Origin: Opitutaceae bacterium
GTDB taxonomy: Bacteria; Verrucomicrobiota; Verrucomicrobiia; Opitutales; Opitutaceae
Length of the DNA stretch: 64,000 nt
Reading direction: 5' to 3'
Assembly (NCBI GenBank): GCA_016795545.1
Contig: JAEUGX010000050.1
Coordinates: 1-64,000, forward strand
Below the pieces are notes generated by a model. That model was not told the DNA's origin. It saw nothing but the letters and a program-made list of their open reading frames with translations, and made no database searches. The position numbers were made by a program, and so were the translations under genes. The stretch's first letter is position 1. The number at the start of each line of letters is the position of its first letter. Shown here one piece after another: positions 43,061 through 51,787 of the stretch.

Positions 43061-43980
43061 AAACCACGCCCCTCACCCCCGCGGAACTGTCGTCCTCAGT
43101 CATGGCGGTTCCGCCGCTGGCCCGGACGGCCGACCTTGCTCTCAACCGCGATGCCAACCAGGCGATCGTCACTCATCTGGAGGCCGGCGGTGTGCGGATG
43201 CTGCTCTACGGCGGCAATGCGAATCTTTATCACGTCGCGGTGGAAGAATATCCCCGCCTGCTCGACATGCTAGAGTCGATCGCCGGCGCGGACACCTGCG
43301 TGATTCCATCCGTCGGCCCGGAGTACGGGCGGATGATGGACCAGGCGGCGCTCCTGCGGGGGCGGCGCTTTCCGACGGCCATGGTGCTGCCGGCGGTGGC
43401 GCCGATCACTGAAGCGGGCGTCGCGGCGGGCATCCGGCGATTCGCGGAGGCCTTCGGCCGGCCCGTTGTCGTGTACATCAAGTCAGATGGCTATCTGGCC
43501 CCGGCCTCGGTCGGGGCGCTGGTCCGGGACGGCCTCGTGAGCGCGATCAAGTACGCGATCGTCCGCCGTGATCCCCGCCACGATCCTTACCTGCGCGAAC
43601 TGCTCCAGCAGGCGCCGGCCCGGATGGTGGTCAGCGGCATCGGCGAACGGCCGGCGATCGTGCATCGGCGCGACTTCGGACTGCAGGGCTTCACCTCCGG
43701 CGCGGTCTGCATCGGCCCGCGCGGGTCGATGCGGCTGCTGCACCTGCTCCAGCAGGGAGCGTGGGAGGAGGCCGAACGCGTGCGCGCGGCGTACCTGCCG
43801 CTCGAGGACTTGCGCGACGCGCTGAACCCGATCCGGGTGCTGCACGAGGCGGTGGCCCTGGCCGGCATCGCCGCCACCGGCCCGATCCTGCCCCTGCTCT
43901 CGAATCTGGAGCCGGAACACCACGAAGCGGTGCGGGCCGCCGCGACCGCCCTGCTGGCCCGCGACCGGGGCGCCGCCTGA
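43057..43980 (+). CDS. DapA/NanA-fold aldolase family protein with altered motif
   Basis: A 307-residue TIM-barrel protein of the dihydrodipicolinate synthase/N-acetylneuraminate lyase family. The Schiff-base lysine is K165 (SAIKYAIVR) and Y140 (VVYIKS) matches the catalytic tyrosine. The substrate motif, normally GTTGE or GSTGE, is replaced by GGNANLYH (52-59), so the bound ketoacid should differ. It is the last gene of the kinase/isomerase operon. A lyase or dehydratase acting on a sugar acid or keto-sugar is plausible, unproven. Confidence 0.75.
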   Translation: MKTTPLTPAELSSSVMAVPPLARTADLALNRDANQAIVTHLEAGGVRMLLYGGNANLYHVAVEEYPRLLDMLESIAGADTCVIPSVGPEYGRMMDQAALLRGRRFPTAMVLPAVAPITEAGVAAGIRRFAEAFGRPVVVYIKSDGYLAPASVGALVRDGLVSAIKYAIVRRDPRHDPYLRELLQQAPARMVVSGIGERPAIVHRRDFGLQGFTSGAVCIGPRGSMRLLHLLQQGAWEEAERVRAAYLPLEDLRDALNPIRVLHEAVALAGIAATGPILPLLSNLEPEHHEAVRAAATALLARDRGAA

Positions 43981-43989
43981 GCTGCGGGT

Positions 43990-44005
43990 GTCAACGGAGA
44001 GCGCA
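43990..44005 (+). promoter_or_regulatory. Shared 16-base motif GTCAACGGAGAGCGCA, copy 1
   Basis: The same 16 bases occur again at 47730-47745 and 53039-53054. This copy lies 51 bases before the S9 peptidase start and just upstream of a terminator-like hairpin. A protein or RNA regulator common to the three genes is the simplest reading. Confidence 0.6.
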
Positions 44006-44023
44006 GCGAGGGCCTTGCCGCTT

Positions 44024-44052
44024 CCGGAGTCCCCAGCAAGCTCCGGTTTTTT
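44024..44052 (+). terminator. Rho-independent terminator, possible attenuator, before the S9 peptidase gene
   Basis: CCGGAG (44024-44029) and CTCCGG (44041-44046) enclose an 11-base loop and are followed by six T bases (44047-44052), ending 4 bases before the start codon at 44057. It may end the isomerase operon, or act as an attenuator in the leader of the next gene together with the shared motif just upstream. Confidence 0.65.
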
Positions 44053-44056
44053 CGCC

Positions 44057-45976
44057 ATGCCGACTCTTGCCAGCGGGATCCTCAATGCCCTTTTTTCCCT
44101 CCGGACGCTCAAGGAAGTTGTCATCTCACCGGGTGGCCGCGAGGTGGCCTGGGTCTACTCGCAGTATAATCCTGACCGGACACCCGCGCCGTATTCGTAT
44201 ATCGAGGTGCTGGACCTGGCGGACGGGCGTGTGCGGCGGTTGACGGCCGGGGAGAAGGAATCGCGGCATGCCGAACGCGGTCCGCAATGGTCGCCGGACG
44301 GGAAGTCCATCGCCTTCCTGTCCGACTGCCGGAAACCGAAACAGATGCAGCTGTACGTCGCGCCGGGCCCGGGACAGCCGGTCCGCCGGCTGACTGACGT
44401 CGCGGGCCAACTCGGCGGTCTGCAATGGTCGCCGGACGGCCGCACCCTGGCCCTGCTGCACATCGACGGCCAGGACGAGGCGGCGGGCATCGGGGCGGCG
44501 GCGGCGCGGGATGATGGCGAGGTGGGGGAGCGTCTCCGGTACCAGCGCATCCTGCTCGTGGAAGTGGCGACGGGCCGGTCGCGCACGATTTCACCGGCCG
44601 ACCGCTATGTCTACGAATATGACTGGTCGCCCGACAGCCGGACGATCGCCTGCGTTGCCGCGGAAGGCTCCGGCGACAACAACTACTGGCTGGCTCGACT
44701 GCACACGATCAGCGTCGACGACGGCGCCGTGCGTGAGATCTACCGTCCGGAACTGCAGGTGGCCGCGCCGCGCTGGTCGCCGGACGGCCGGACGATCTTT
44801 TTCATCCAGGGGTTGATGAGCGATCAGGCCCTGACAGGCGGAGACATCTGGTGCGTCGAGGCGACGGGCGGTGCGGCGCGCAATCTCACGCCCGGCCGGC
44901 GCAGCTCCCCATCCTGGCTGAGATGGCTGCGGCGGCCCGACCGGCTGTTGTTCACGGAATGGAGCGAAGGCGGCACGGCGATCGCGGAGCTCGATGCCGC
45001 GACCGGGGCGACCCGCACGCTTTGGCGGGGCGATGAAACGCTCGGCACGGGCGCCTACGACCTCAGCCTCGCCGTGACCCCGGAGGGAAGCGCGTCCGCC
45101 GTCATCCGCTGTTCCTGGGACGCGCCGCCCGAGGTGTGGGCCGGTCCGATCGGGGAGTGGAAGCGGGTGACCAACCTCAACGGCGATCTGCGGCCGCACT
45201 GGGGCAAGGTCGCGCGGATCACCTGGCAGAACGATGGCCTGAACGTGCAAGGCTGGCTGCTCTATCCGCGGGATTTCGATCCTGGACAGCGCTACCCGAT
45301 GATCGTCTCGGCCCATGGCGGCCCGGCGGCCCAGCGCACGCCGTCCTGGCCCGAGCCGGGATTCAACCTGACATTGATGGCCGCCGAGGGCTATTTTGTG
45401 TTCTTCCCCAATCCCCGGGGCAGCTACGGCCAGGGCCAGGCGTTTACTCAGGGCAATGTCAAAGGCTTCGGTTATGGCGACCTCGACGACATCCTGACCG
45501 GGGTCGATGCCGTGCTGAAGGTCGCGCCTGTCGACGCCGCGCGCCTGGGGATCGGGGGCTGGAGCTACGGCGGTTACCTGACCATGTGGGCGGTCACGCA
45601 GACGGGGCGGTTCCGGGCGGCGATTGCCGGTGCCGGCATCGCCAACTGGCAGAGCTACTACGGACAGAACCTGATCGACCAGTGGTTGATCCCGTATTTC
45701 GGCACCACGGTTTACGACGATCCGGCCGTCTATGCCCGCAGTTCGCCCATCAACTTCGTCAAGCATGTGACGACGCCGACCCTGATCGTCGCCGGCGAAC
45801 GGGACAAGGCTTGCCCGGCTGCGCAATCTTACGAGTTCTGGCATGCGTTGAAAACCCTGGGGGTGAAGACGAAGCTGGTCGTCTACAAGGACGAGGGGCA
45901 CGGTCTGCAAAAACCCGCCAACCTCGAGGATCTTTGCGCCCGCCTGATCGGCTGGTTCGGCGAACACCTGAAATAG
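44057..45976 (+). CDS. S9-family (prolyl oligopeptidase-type) serine peptidase
   Basis: A 639-residue protein: an N-terminal WD40-like/TolB-type propeller with repeats such as GPQWSPDGKSIAFLSD, GLQWSPDGRTLALLHI and APRWSPDGRTIFFIQG, and a C-terminal alpha/beta hydrolase with catalytic Ser503 (GGWSYGG), Asp583 (GERDKACP) and His615 (DEGHGL). It fits acylaminoacyl/dipeptidyl peptidases. No signal peptide is visible from the ATG at 44057. Only 4 bases separate the terminator-like T-run from the start, with no Shine-Dalgarno match, so the start could lie elsewhere (GTG 43988 in frame). The symporter gene follows. Confidence 0.82.
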   Translation: MPTLASGILNALFSLRTLKEVVISPGGREVAWVYSQYNPDRTPAPYSYIEVLDLADGRVRRLTAGEKESRHAERGPQWSPDGKSIAFLSDCRKPKQMQLYVAPGPGQPVRRLTDVAGQLGGLQWSPDGRTLALLHIDGQDEAAGIGAAAARDDGEVGERLRYQRILLVEVATGRSRTISPADRYVYEYDWSPDSRTIACVAAEGSGDNNYWLARLHTISVDDGAVREIYRPELQVAAPRWSPDGRTIFFIQGLMSDQALTGGDIWCVEATGGAARNLTPGRRSSPSWLRWLRRPDRLLFTEWSEGGTAIAELDAATGATRTLWRGDETLGTGAYDLSLAVTPEGSASAVIRCSWDAPPEVWAGPIGEWKRVTNLNGDLRPHWGKVARITWQNDGLNVQGWLLYPRDFDPGQRYPMIVSAHGGPAAQRTPSWPEPGFNLTLMAAEGYFVFFPNPRGSYGQGQAFTQGNVKGFGYGDLDDILTGVDAVLKVAPVDAARLGIGGWSYGGYLTMWAVTQTGRFRAAIAGAGIANWQSYYGQNLIDQWLIPYFGTTVYDDPAVYARSSPINFVKHVTTPTLIVAGERDKACPAAQSYEFWHALKTLGVKTKLVVYKDEGHGLQKPANLEDLCARLIGWFGEHLK

Positions 45977-46058
45977 TGTGCCGCGCCACCAGGACAGTCT
46001 GACCACTGGCCGGGAAATCCTGGCGCCGGCTCCGAAAGGGACAGGGCGGCGACTCGGA

Positions 46059-47603
46059 ATGGCGGCCGTGGTTGGCCTTGGCCCGCTGACCCTCGCGGCG
46101 GGCGAGCCGGAGGCCCGGCCGGCGGTCGTGCATTTCTCCGGGTTGGACTGGGTCGTGATCGCGGCCTATGCGGGCCTCATGCTCCTGGTCGGTTGGCACT
46201 ATTCCCGCAAGGCGAAGGATGCCGAGTCGTTCCTTTTCGGGGACCGGAAGATGAAATCATCCGGGATCGGCATCTCGTTGTTCGCGACCCTGGTGAGCAG
46301 TATCGCCTACCTGTCCTGGCCCGGTGAGGTGATCCGGCACGGGCCGATGATGCTCGCGAACGTCGGCGCCTACCCGATCATCATGCTGGTCGTGGGCTGG
46401 CTGCTGATCCCGCGGTTCATGCAACTCCGGGTGACGAGTTCCTACGAGGTGCTGGAGCTGAGATTCGGGCTCGCGGCCCGGCTCCTGGGCGCGGTGTTCT
46501 TCATCATTCTGCGGCTGCTTTGGATGGGCATGATCGTCTACACCTCCGTGAACCTCGTGCTGATGCCGCTGCTGGACTTTTCTCCGGTGCTGGCGCCGCT
46601 CCTGGCGCTCCTCGTGATCGGGGTGACGACGGTGTACAGCTCGCTGGGCGGGCTGCGGGCGGTGGTCCTCACCGATGTGCTCCAGAGCCTGCTCATGCTG
46701 GCGGGGCTGCTGGCGACGCTCTGGCTGGTCACGCAGGCCCTCGGCGGAGTCGGGGCGTGGTGGCCCCGGGAGTGGAGCGTGAGCTGGGATGCGCCGGTCT
46801 TCTGGTTCCATGCCGACCAGCGTTCCATGGCGGCCGCGATCCTCAACGGCGCCGTGTGGTGGATCTGCACCTGCGCCTCCGACCAGATGGCAATCCAGCG
46901 CTATGCGGCCACGCCCGACGCCCGGTCCGCGCGCCAGGCGCTCGCGATCACGCTCGGTGCCGACGGCGTGGTCTCGCTCGTGATGCTCCTGGTGGGCTTC
47001 GCGCTCTTCGCGTACTTCAGCGTCCATCCCGAGCTGGTGGCCGGCGTCGCGGAGGCGGACCAGTACTTCCCGGTCTTCATCAGCAAGGGTTTTCCGGCCG
47101 GGCTGGGCGGCCTGTTGATCGCCGCCATCCTGTCGGCCGCGATGTCGAGCCTGTCGTCCGGGCTGAACTCGACCGTGACCGTCATCAAGGCGGATTTTCT
47201 CGATCGCTTCGCGGCGCGGCGTGCCTCGGGGGAGGCACAACTGCGGTCCATGCGGATGCTGTCCGTCGTCCTCGCCCTCGCCGTCGCCGCCGTGAGCCTG
47301 GCGGTGCCGCTGGTGGAGGGAAACCTGCTGGAAGCCACCAACAAGTTTGTGGGGCTCTGGGTCGGGCCGCTGGCCGTGCTCTTCCTCCTGGCGCTGCTCG
47401 TGCCCTGGGCGACGTCCTTCGGCGCGATTGCGGGTGCCGTGGCCAGCATGCTGGTGTCGGTGGGCATCGCCTACGGCCAACTCGGCGGCCTTGGCTTCTT
47501 CTGGATTCTGCCCGTCTCCGCCGCCGTCGGCGTGGGGGGCGGGATGGCGGCGAGTCTGCTCCCCATCGGCCCCCCGCCGAGCGCCCTGCCGCTGGGCCGC
47601 TGA
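46059..47603 (+). CDS. Sodium:solute symporter (SSS family)
   Basis: A 514-residue protein with about 13 membrane segments, the first after residue 30 (LDWVVIAAYAGLMLLVGW). Family landmarks include SFLFGDRKMKSSGIGISLFATLVSS, TTVYSSLGGLRAVVLTDVLQ and the segment ILSAAMSSLSSGLNSTVTVIKADFLDRF. It should take up a sugar, acid or other solute with sodium. The start is uncertain (ATG 46059, or GTG 45978 adding a hydrophilic stretch). It lies 82 bases after the S9 gene and upstream of the TonB receptor. Confidence 0.82.
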   Translation: MAAVVGLGPLTLAAGEPEARPAVVHFSGLDWVVIAAYAGLMLLVGWHYSRKAKDAESFLFGDRKMKSSGIGISLFATLVSSIAYLSWPGEVIRHGPMMLANVGAYPIIMLVVGWLLIPRFMQLRVTSSYEVLELRFGLAARLLGAVFFIILRLLWMGMIVYTSVNLVLMPLLDFSPVLAPLLALLVIGVTTVYSSLGGLRAVVLTDVLQSLLMLAGLLATLWLVTQALGGVGAWWPREWSVSWDAPVFWFHADQRSMAAAILNGAVWWICTCASDQMAIQRYAATPDARSARQALAITLGADGVVSLVMLLVGFALFAYFSVHPELVAGVAEADQYFPVFISKGFPAGLGGLLIAAILSAAMSSLSSGLNSTVTVIKADFLDRFAARRASGEAQLRSMRMLSVVLALAVAAVSLAVPLVEGNLLEATNKFVGLWVGPLAVLFLLALLVPWATSFGAIAGAVASMLVSVGIAYGQLGGLGFFWILPVSAAVGVGGGMAASLLPIGPPPSALPLGR

Positions 47604-47729
47604 GCGAACCCGCGCCGCCGGGCCCGGGGCGCGGATCTCCCGGAGCGCCCGGCTGCCGCGCGTGGCGGCTGGCCGTCTGCCTGCGCGCGGTTGCCGACCG
47701 CGGAACCGCGGGCAGAGCCATCGCTCGCA

Positions 47730-47745
47730 GTCAACGGAGAGCGCA
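47730..47745 (+). promoter_or_regulatory. Shared 16-base motif GTCAACGGAGAGCGCA, copy 2
   Basis: This copy lies 107 bases before the TonB receptor start. It is preceded by A like copy 3. A TGCCGCGG/CCGCGGCA inverted pair follows downstream. Confidence 0.6.
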
Positions 47746-47852
47746 ATATCACTTTTGCGCTGCCGCGGGCGAATCCCCAGCTTGCGCGCACGCTCCGCGG
47801 CAACGGGGAGATTTTGGTCCACCACGGTCAATCCGAAAACAAGCAAACCGAC

Positions 47853-50048
47853 ATGAAACCAAGCACAATGATCCTTCGCGCCGCGGTTGCGGCGCTGTTC
47901 TGCGGCCATGCGCTGCCGGCCCGGAGCCAGGTCCCGGGGACGGAGAAACCGAAAGGCGAAGATGCGATCGTGGAACTGGCCCCCTTTGCGGTCGTGGGCA
48001 ACACGAGCAAGGGCTACGGGTCCACGACGGTGACTTCGGCCACACGCATGAACACCAAGCTGGTGGACATCCCGCAGACCATCACGATCATCAACGACGT
48101 GTTCCTGAAGGACATCGGCGCCACCGAGCTGGACGAGGCGCTCTCGTACGCGCCCGGCGTCAATGCGCGCAACCGCGGCGGCAACAGCTCGACCAACATC
48201 CGCGGCTTCGATTCGGTCTTCAACTACAAGAACGGCACGCGCATCATCCTCGGCACCGCGCCCGATTTCAGCAACGTGGAGCGCATCGAGGTCATCAAGG
48301 GTCCCGCCTCGGCGATCGCGGGCCGCGCCAGCACGGGCGGATTGGTCAACTACATCACGAAGAAGCCGCTGATGAAGCACGAGCAGACCATCACGACGTT
48401 CACGGTCGGCTCGGACGACTTCAAGCGTGCGCAGCTCGACTACAACACGCCCGTGCCCGGCCGGGAGGAGAACATGGCGGTCCGCCTCATCTCGCAGGCC
48501 ACCGATTCCGGCTGGTGGCGGCGGGGCGAGGACATCAAGAGCTTCGCGCTCTACCCCTCGTTCCTCTGGAAGATCACGCCGCGCACGGAGCTGCTCGTGG
48601 AGACGGAGTTCTACGAGAGCACGCGGCCCAACGACTGGGGCATGGTGTACAACACCCTGGACTACAAGTGGGTCCCGTTCAGCTTCTCGAGCTCCGAGGA
48701 CGTCGCCAACCTCGTCACCGACCACTACAGCGGCACGGCCACGATCAGCCACACCTTCAACTCCTTCCTCAGCGTGCGGCAGGTCCTCAATATGATCCAG
48801 GTCGACAGCGACAGCCGCTTCGCGCAGACCGACAGCATCAACCGGGCCGCGGCGGGCAATCCGATGTTCAGCGTCGGCGAGGTGTATCTCGGCCGCACGC
48901 TCCGTCACGACATCGACGACTACCGCGGGGTCATCGCGCAGGGCGACATCCTGCTGACCTACGACGTCGCCGGGATCGGGATGACCAACAAGACGCTGCT
49001 TTCCTACGAATGGGCGACCACGAAGACCGAGAATCTGCGCAACGACGCGACCCTCGCCAACCTCAGCCTCTCGCGTCCGATCTACGGCATCCCCCCGACC
49101 AACCCGCGGTTCGTCGCCAACACGCGGACCAAGCAGGAGGTCGCCAGCTATTTCGCCTCGCATCAGGCCGGATTCTTCAACGAGCGGGTCATGCTCACGG
49201 CCGGCGTGCGGCGGGACAAGACGGACGGGGTGGAGCGGTTTAATCTCGCGACCGGCACGCGCAGCCAGGATGCGGCGTCGGCGGTCACGCACCCCCGGTA
49301 CGGTGTGGTGCTCAAGCCGCTGCCCAATGTTTCCGTGTACGGCGTTCGCAGCGACAACGTCGAGCCTAAGGCGACAGTGCTGCGTTTCGGCGCGCTGCCC
49401 TTCGACGATCCGCGACAAAGCACGTTCACCGTCTCGGCCGATACGAGGTTGCGCGAGGTCGGCGTCAAGTCCGAGTTCTTCAATGGCAACCTCACCACGA
49501 CGGTGGCCTACTTCGAGCTGAAGCGTTTCGGCGGCACGATCAGCACCCTGTTCGGGCCGGCGCAGAACGATCCGGCCACCGCGGGGCTGACCGAGACGAT
49601 CCTGCGTCCCGCCGATTCCACGGAGGGCGTAGAGATCGAGGTCGTCGGCACGCTGTTCACGCCGCGCCTGACCGCCTACGGTTCCTACCAGCGCATCGAT
49701 TCCGAGAGCCTGGTGGGCAACCGCATCCTGGAGTTCCGCGGCCTGCCCCGGTGGTCGGCGAGCCTGCTGCTCAACTACGACTTCCGTGAGCGCGCCCGTC
49801 CCGGTTTCCAGGTGCGCGGCGGCGTGGTGCTGACCGGCGACCAGCAGGGCGACATCGACAACACGTTCCTGGTCGCGAGCGACCCGCGCTATGATTTCGG
49901 CGTCAGCTACACCCGTGGCAGCTGGCAGGGCACGCTCAACGTGAACAACATCACGAACGCCATCGTGCCCACGCAGTTCGCCGCCTTCCGCTCGAACAGC
50001 GTGCTGCCGCCGCGGCAGTTCCGCCTCTCCGTGGAACGCACCTGGTGA
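47853..50048 (+). CDS. TonB-dependent outer-membrane receptor
   Basis: A 731-residue receptor with signal peptide (ILRAAVAALFCGHALPARSQ), then a plug domain starting IVELAPFAVVGNTSKGYGSTTVTSATRMNTKLVDIPQTI, with ALSYAPGVNARNRGGN and VEVIKGPASAIAG-like plug motifs, and a 22-strand-type beta barrel ending in FRLSVERTW with the C-terminal aromatic. The plug resembles siderophore-receptor types, but in this order these receptors are also used for carbohydrate or other solute uptake. It is flanked by the symporter gene and a propeller-protein gene. ATG 47853 or 47868. Confidence 0.88.
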   Translation: MKPSTMILRAAVAALFCGHALPARSQVPGTEKPKGEDAIVELAPFAVVGNTSKGYGSTTVTSATRMNTKLVDIPQTITIINDVFLKDIGATELDEALSYAPGVNARNRGGNSSTNIRGFDSVFNYKNGTRIILGTAPDFSNVERIEVIKGPASAIAGRASTGGLVNYITKKPLMKHEQTITTFTVGSDDFKRAQLDYNTPVPGREENMAVRLISQATDSGWWRRGEDIKSFALYPSFLWKITPRTELLVETEFYESTRPNDWGMVYNTLDYKWVPFSFSSSEDVANLVTDHYSGTATISHTFNSFLSVRQVLNMIQVDSDSRFAQTDSINRAAAGNPMFSVGEVYLGRTLRHDIDDYRGVIAQGDILLTYDVAGIGMTNKTLLSYEWATTKTENLRNDATLANLSLSRPIYGIPPTNPRFVANTRTKQEVASYFASHQAGFFNERVMLTAGVRRDKTDGVERFNLATGTRSQDAASAVTHPRYGVVLKPLPNVSVYGVRSDNVEPKATVLRFGALPFDDPRQSTFTVSADTRLREVGVKSEFFNGNLTTTVAYFELKRFGGTISTLFGPAQNDPATAGLTETILRPADSTEGVEIEVVGTLFTPRLTAYGSYQRIDSESLVGNRILEFRGLPRWSASLLLNYDFRERARPGFQVRGGVVLTGDQQGDIDNTFLVASDPRYDFGVSYTRGSWQGTLNVNNITNAIVPTQFAAFRSNSVLPPRQFRLSVERTW

Positions 50049-50120
50049 GGCCCGTCGGTTTTGCTCGCCGTGTCCCGGTACGGCGGGCCACGGTGGTGGT
50101 TTAGGCGCCGACTCCTTCCC

Positions 50121-51764
50121 ATGATCGCAGGCTTCTCCCTTTCTTCCGCGGCCGTTCGGGCCGCCGTGGTTCTGTCCGGTCTGCTACTGGCCATCGGCGC
50201 GGTCCGGGCTGCGCCGCCCGGAGAGGACTCGTTCCACTTCCCGTCCACCGGCGTGGCGGTCGGGCGCGAGGCGGTACTGCTCTCGATTGACGAATACCTG
50301 CTCCCGCTGCGCGAGAACGTCTCTTACTACCTGACCCGCCCCACCTCGCGGCCGGAACCGGTGTTGCGGCCCAGTGCGGAGGATCCGCGTGCGCCCGACC
50401 AGGCGGCCGCGCATTTCTACGGCACGGTGCTGCGCGACGGCGGCAAGTTCCGCATGTGGTATTACTCGCTGCGCCTGGCGAGCCAGGACGAGGCTCGCGG
50501 GATGGACGCCAAGTTCGAGGGCCTGCACCAGGGGCCGGTCTGCTACGCGGAGAGCGAGGACGGGATCACCTGGATCAAGCCGAAGCTCGGTCAGGTGGAG
50601 ATCAACGGCAGCCGGGAGAACAATGCGATCTTGCTGCCGGACGACCGCTGCACGGCGGTCCTGATCATCAAGGACGACGATGACCCGGACCCGAACCGGC
50701 GCTACAAGATGGTCTACAATCCGTGGAACGGCCGGACGTTCACCATCCGCAACGCCACCAGCCCCGACGGGCTCCGCTGGACTGCCGCGCCGGCTTACGG
50801 CACCGACGAGGGCGAGGACACGGCCCTTCGCGGCATTGAGATCTCGTCCTTCTACAAGTTCAACGGCCTCTACGTGGTCAACGGTGCCCGGCAGACCCCG
50901 AGCGAAGGCGGGCATCGCGCCGGGCGGCAGGGCAAGGCGTTCGTTTCAAAAGATTTCAACCGCTGGTTTGGCGGCGTCACTGGGGCGTTCCTGCTCCCCG
51001 AGCCGGCTGACCCCGCGGCGCGCGGCTCGCGGGAGCCGTACGACCAGGTTCATCTCGGGGTGGGCGGCGTCAGCCTGGGCAACGTGCTGGTTGGGCTCTA
51101 CGGTATCTGGCACAACCAGAAAGGCGGCGCCGCCAATCTCGGAACGTCGGCCGATCTCGGGCTCCTCGTCAGCAACGACGGCCTCCATTTCCGTGAGCCG
51201 GTCAAGGGGCACGTGTTCCTGTCCCGCTTCGACGCCGCGGCCACGCCTTATCCCGGAGGTAACTTCAACACGATCCTGGTCCAGTCCGGCAACGGCATCA
51301 TCAACGTCGGCGACGAGACCCGCATCTACCACGGACGCTGGCTGCATGCCGACGTCGGCCAAGGCTACTCGGGGGAGATCGGCCTGGCGACGCTACCCCG
51401 CGACCGCTGGGGCGCGCTCGGCCTGTATCCCGAATCCTTTCCCACCCACCGCAGCCACGGCTCGGTGTGGTCTGCTCCGGTGCGGCTGCCGGCCGGCGGT
51501 GGCCAGGTGGTGCTCAACGCGGATCATGCCGCCCGGCTGAGCGTCGAGATCTCCGACGCCGACTTTGAGCTCCTGCCCGGCTTTTCCGGCGGGAACGCCG
51601 GGAAGACCCGCGCTGCCGGGGGGCTAGATTGTGTGGTGGCCTGGCCGCGAACCGGGCTGGCGGCGCTCGGCGGCCAGACGGTGCGCTTCAAGATCAACTT
51701 CGCGAAGCAGGGCGCGGCGGACCCGCGGTTGTACGCGGTGTACCTGCGCGCGGGGGGCGAATAG
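50121..51764 (+). CDS. Exported beta-propeller protein, GH32/43-like, copy 1
   Basis: A 547-residue protein with a signal peptide ending near GAVRAAPP. It contains propeller-like blades and phrases such as FRMWYYSLRL, VCYAESEDGITWIKPKLGQVEINGSRENNAI and SKDFNRWFGG, which are like the N-terminal parts of the five-bladed glycoside hydrolases. It is a paralogue of the gene at 53130-54674 (CYAES(E/K)DGITW(I/T)KP(K/A)LG shared). Catalytic acids are not assignable, so 'glycosidase' is a hypothesis. It is 72 bases after the TonB receptor and is convergent with the LacI gene. Confidence 0.6.
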   Translation: MIAGFSLSSAAVRAAVVLSGLLLAIGAVRAAPPGEDSFHFPSTGVAVGREAVLLSIDEYLLPLRENVSYYLTRPTSRPEPVLRPSAEDPRAPDQAAAHFYGTVLRDGGKFRMWYYSLRLASQDEARGMDAKFEGLHQGPVCYAESEDGITWIKPKLGQVEINGSRENNAILLPDDRCTAVLIIKDDDDPDPNRRYKMVYNPWNGRTFTIRNATSPDGLRWTAAPAYGTDEGEDTALRGIEISSFYKFNGLYVVNGARQTPSEGGHRAGRQGKAFVSKDFNRWFGGVTGAFLLPEPADPAARGSREPYDQVHLGVGGVSLGNVLVGLYGIWHNQKGGAANLGTSADLGLLVSNDGLHFREPVKGHVFLSRFDAAATPYPGGNFNTILVQSGNGIINVGDETRIYHGRWLHADVGQGYSGEIGLATLPRDRWGALGLYPESFPTHRSHGSVWSAPVRLPAGGGQVVLNADHAARLSVEISDADFELLPGFSGGNAGKTRAAGGLDCVVAWPRTGLAALGGQTVRFKINFAKQGAADPRLYAVYLRAGGE

Positions 51765-51787
51765 GCGGCCCTCATGGCGGGCGCCGT

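Noticed and set aside
46257..49418. 1053-codon minus-strand open frame opposite the symporter and TonB receptor
   Set aside because: The plus strand holds two clear families in the same region. The antisense frame has no recognisable domain and is Arg/Ala/His-rich shadow.
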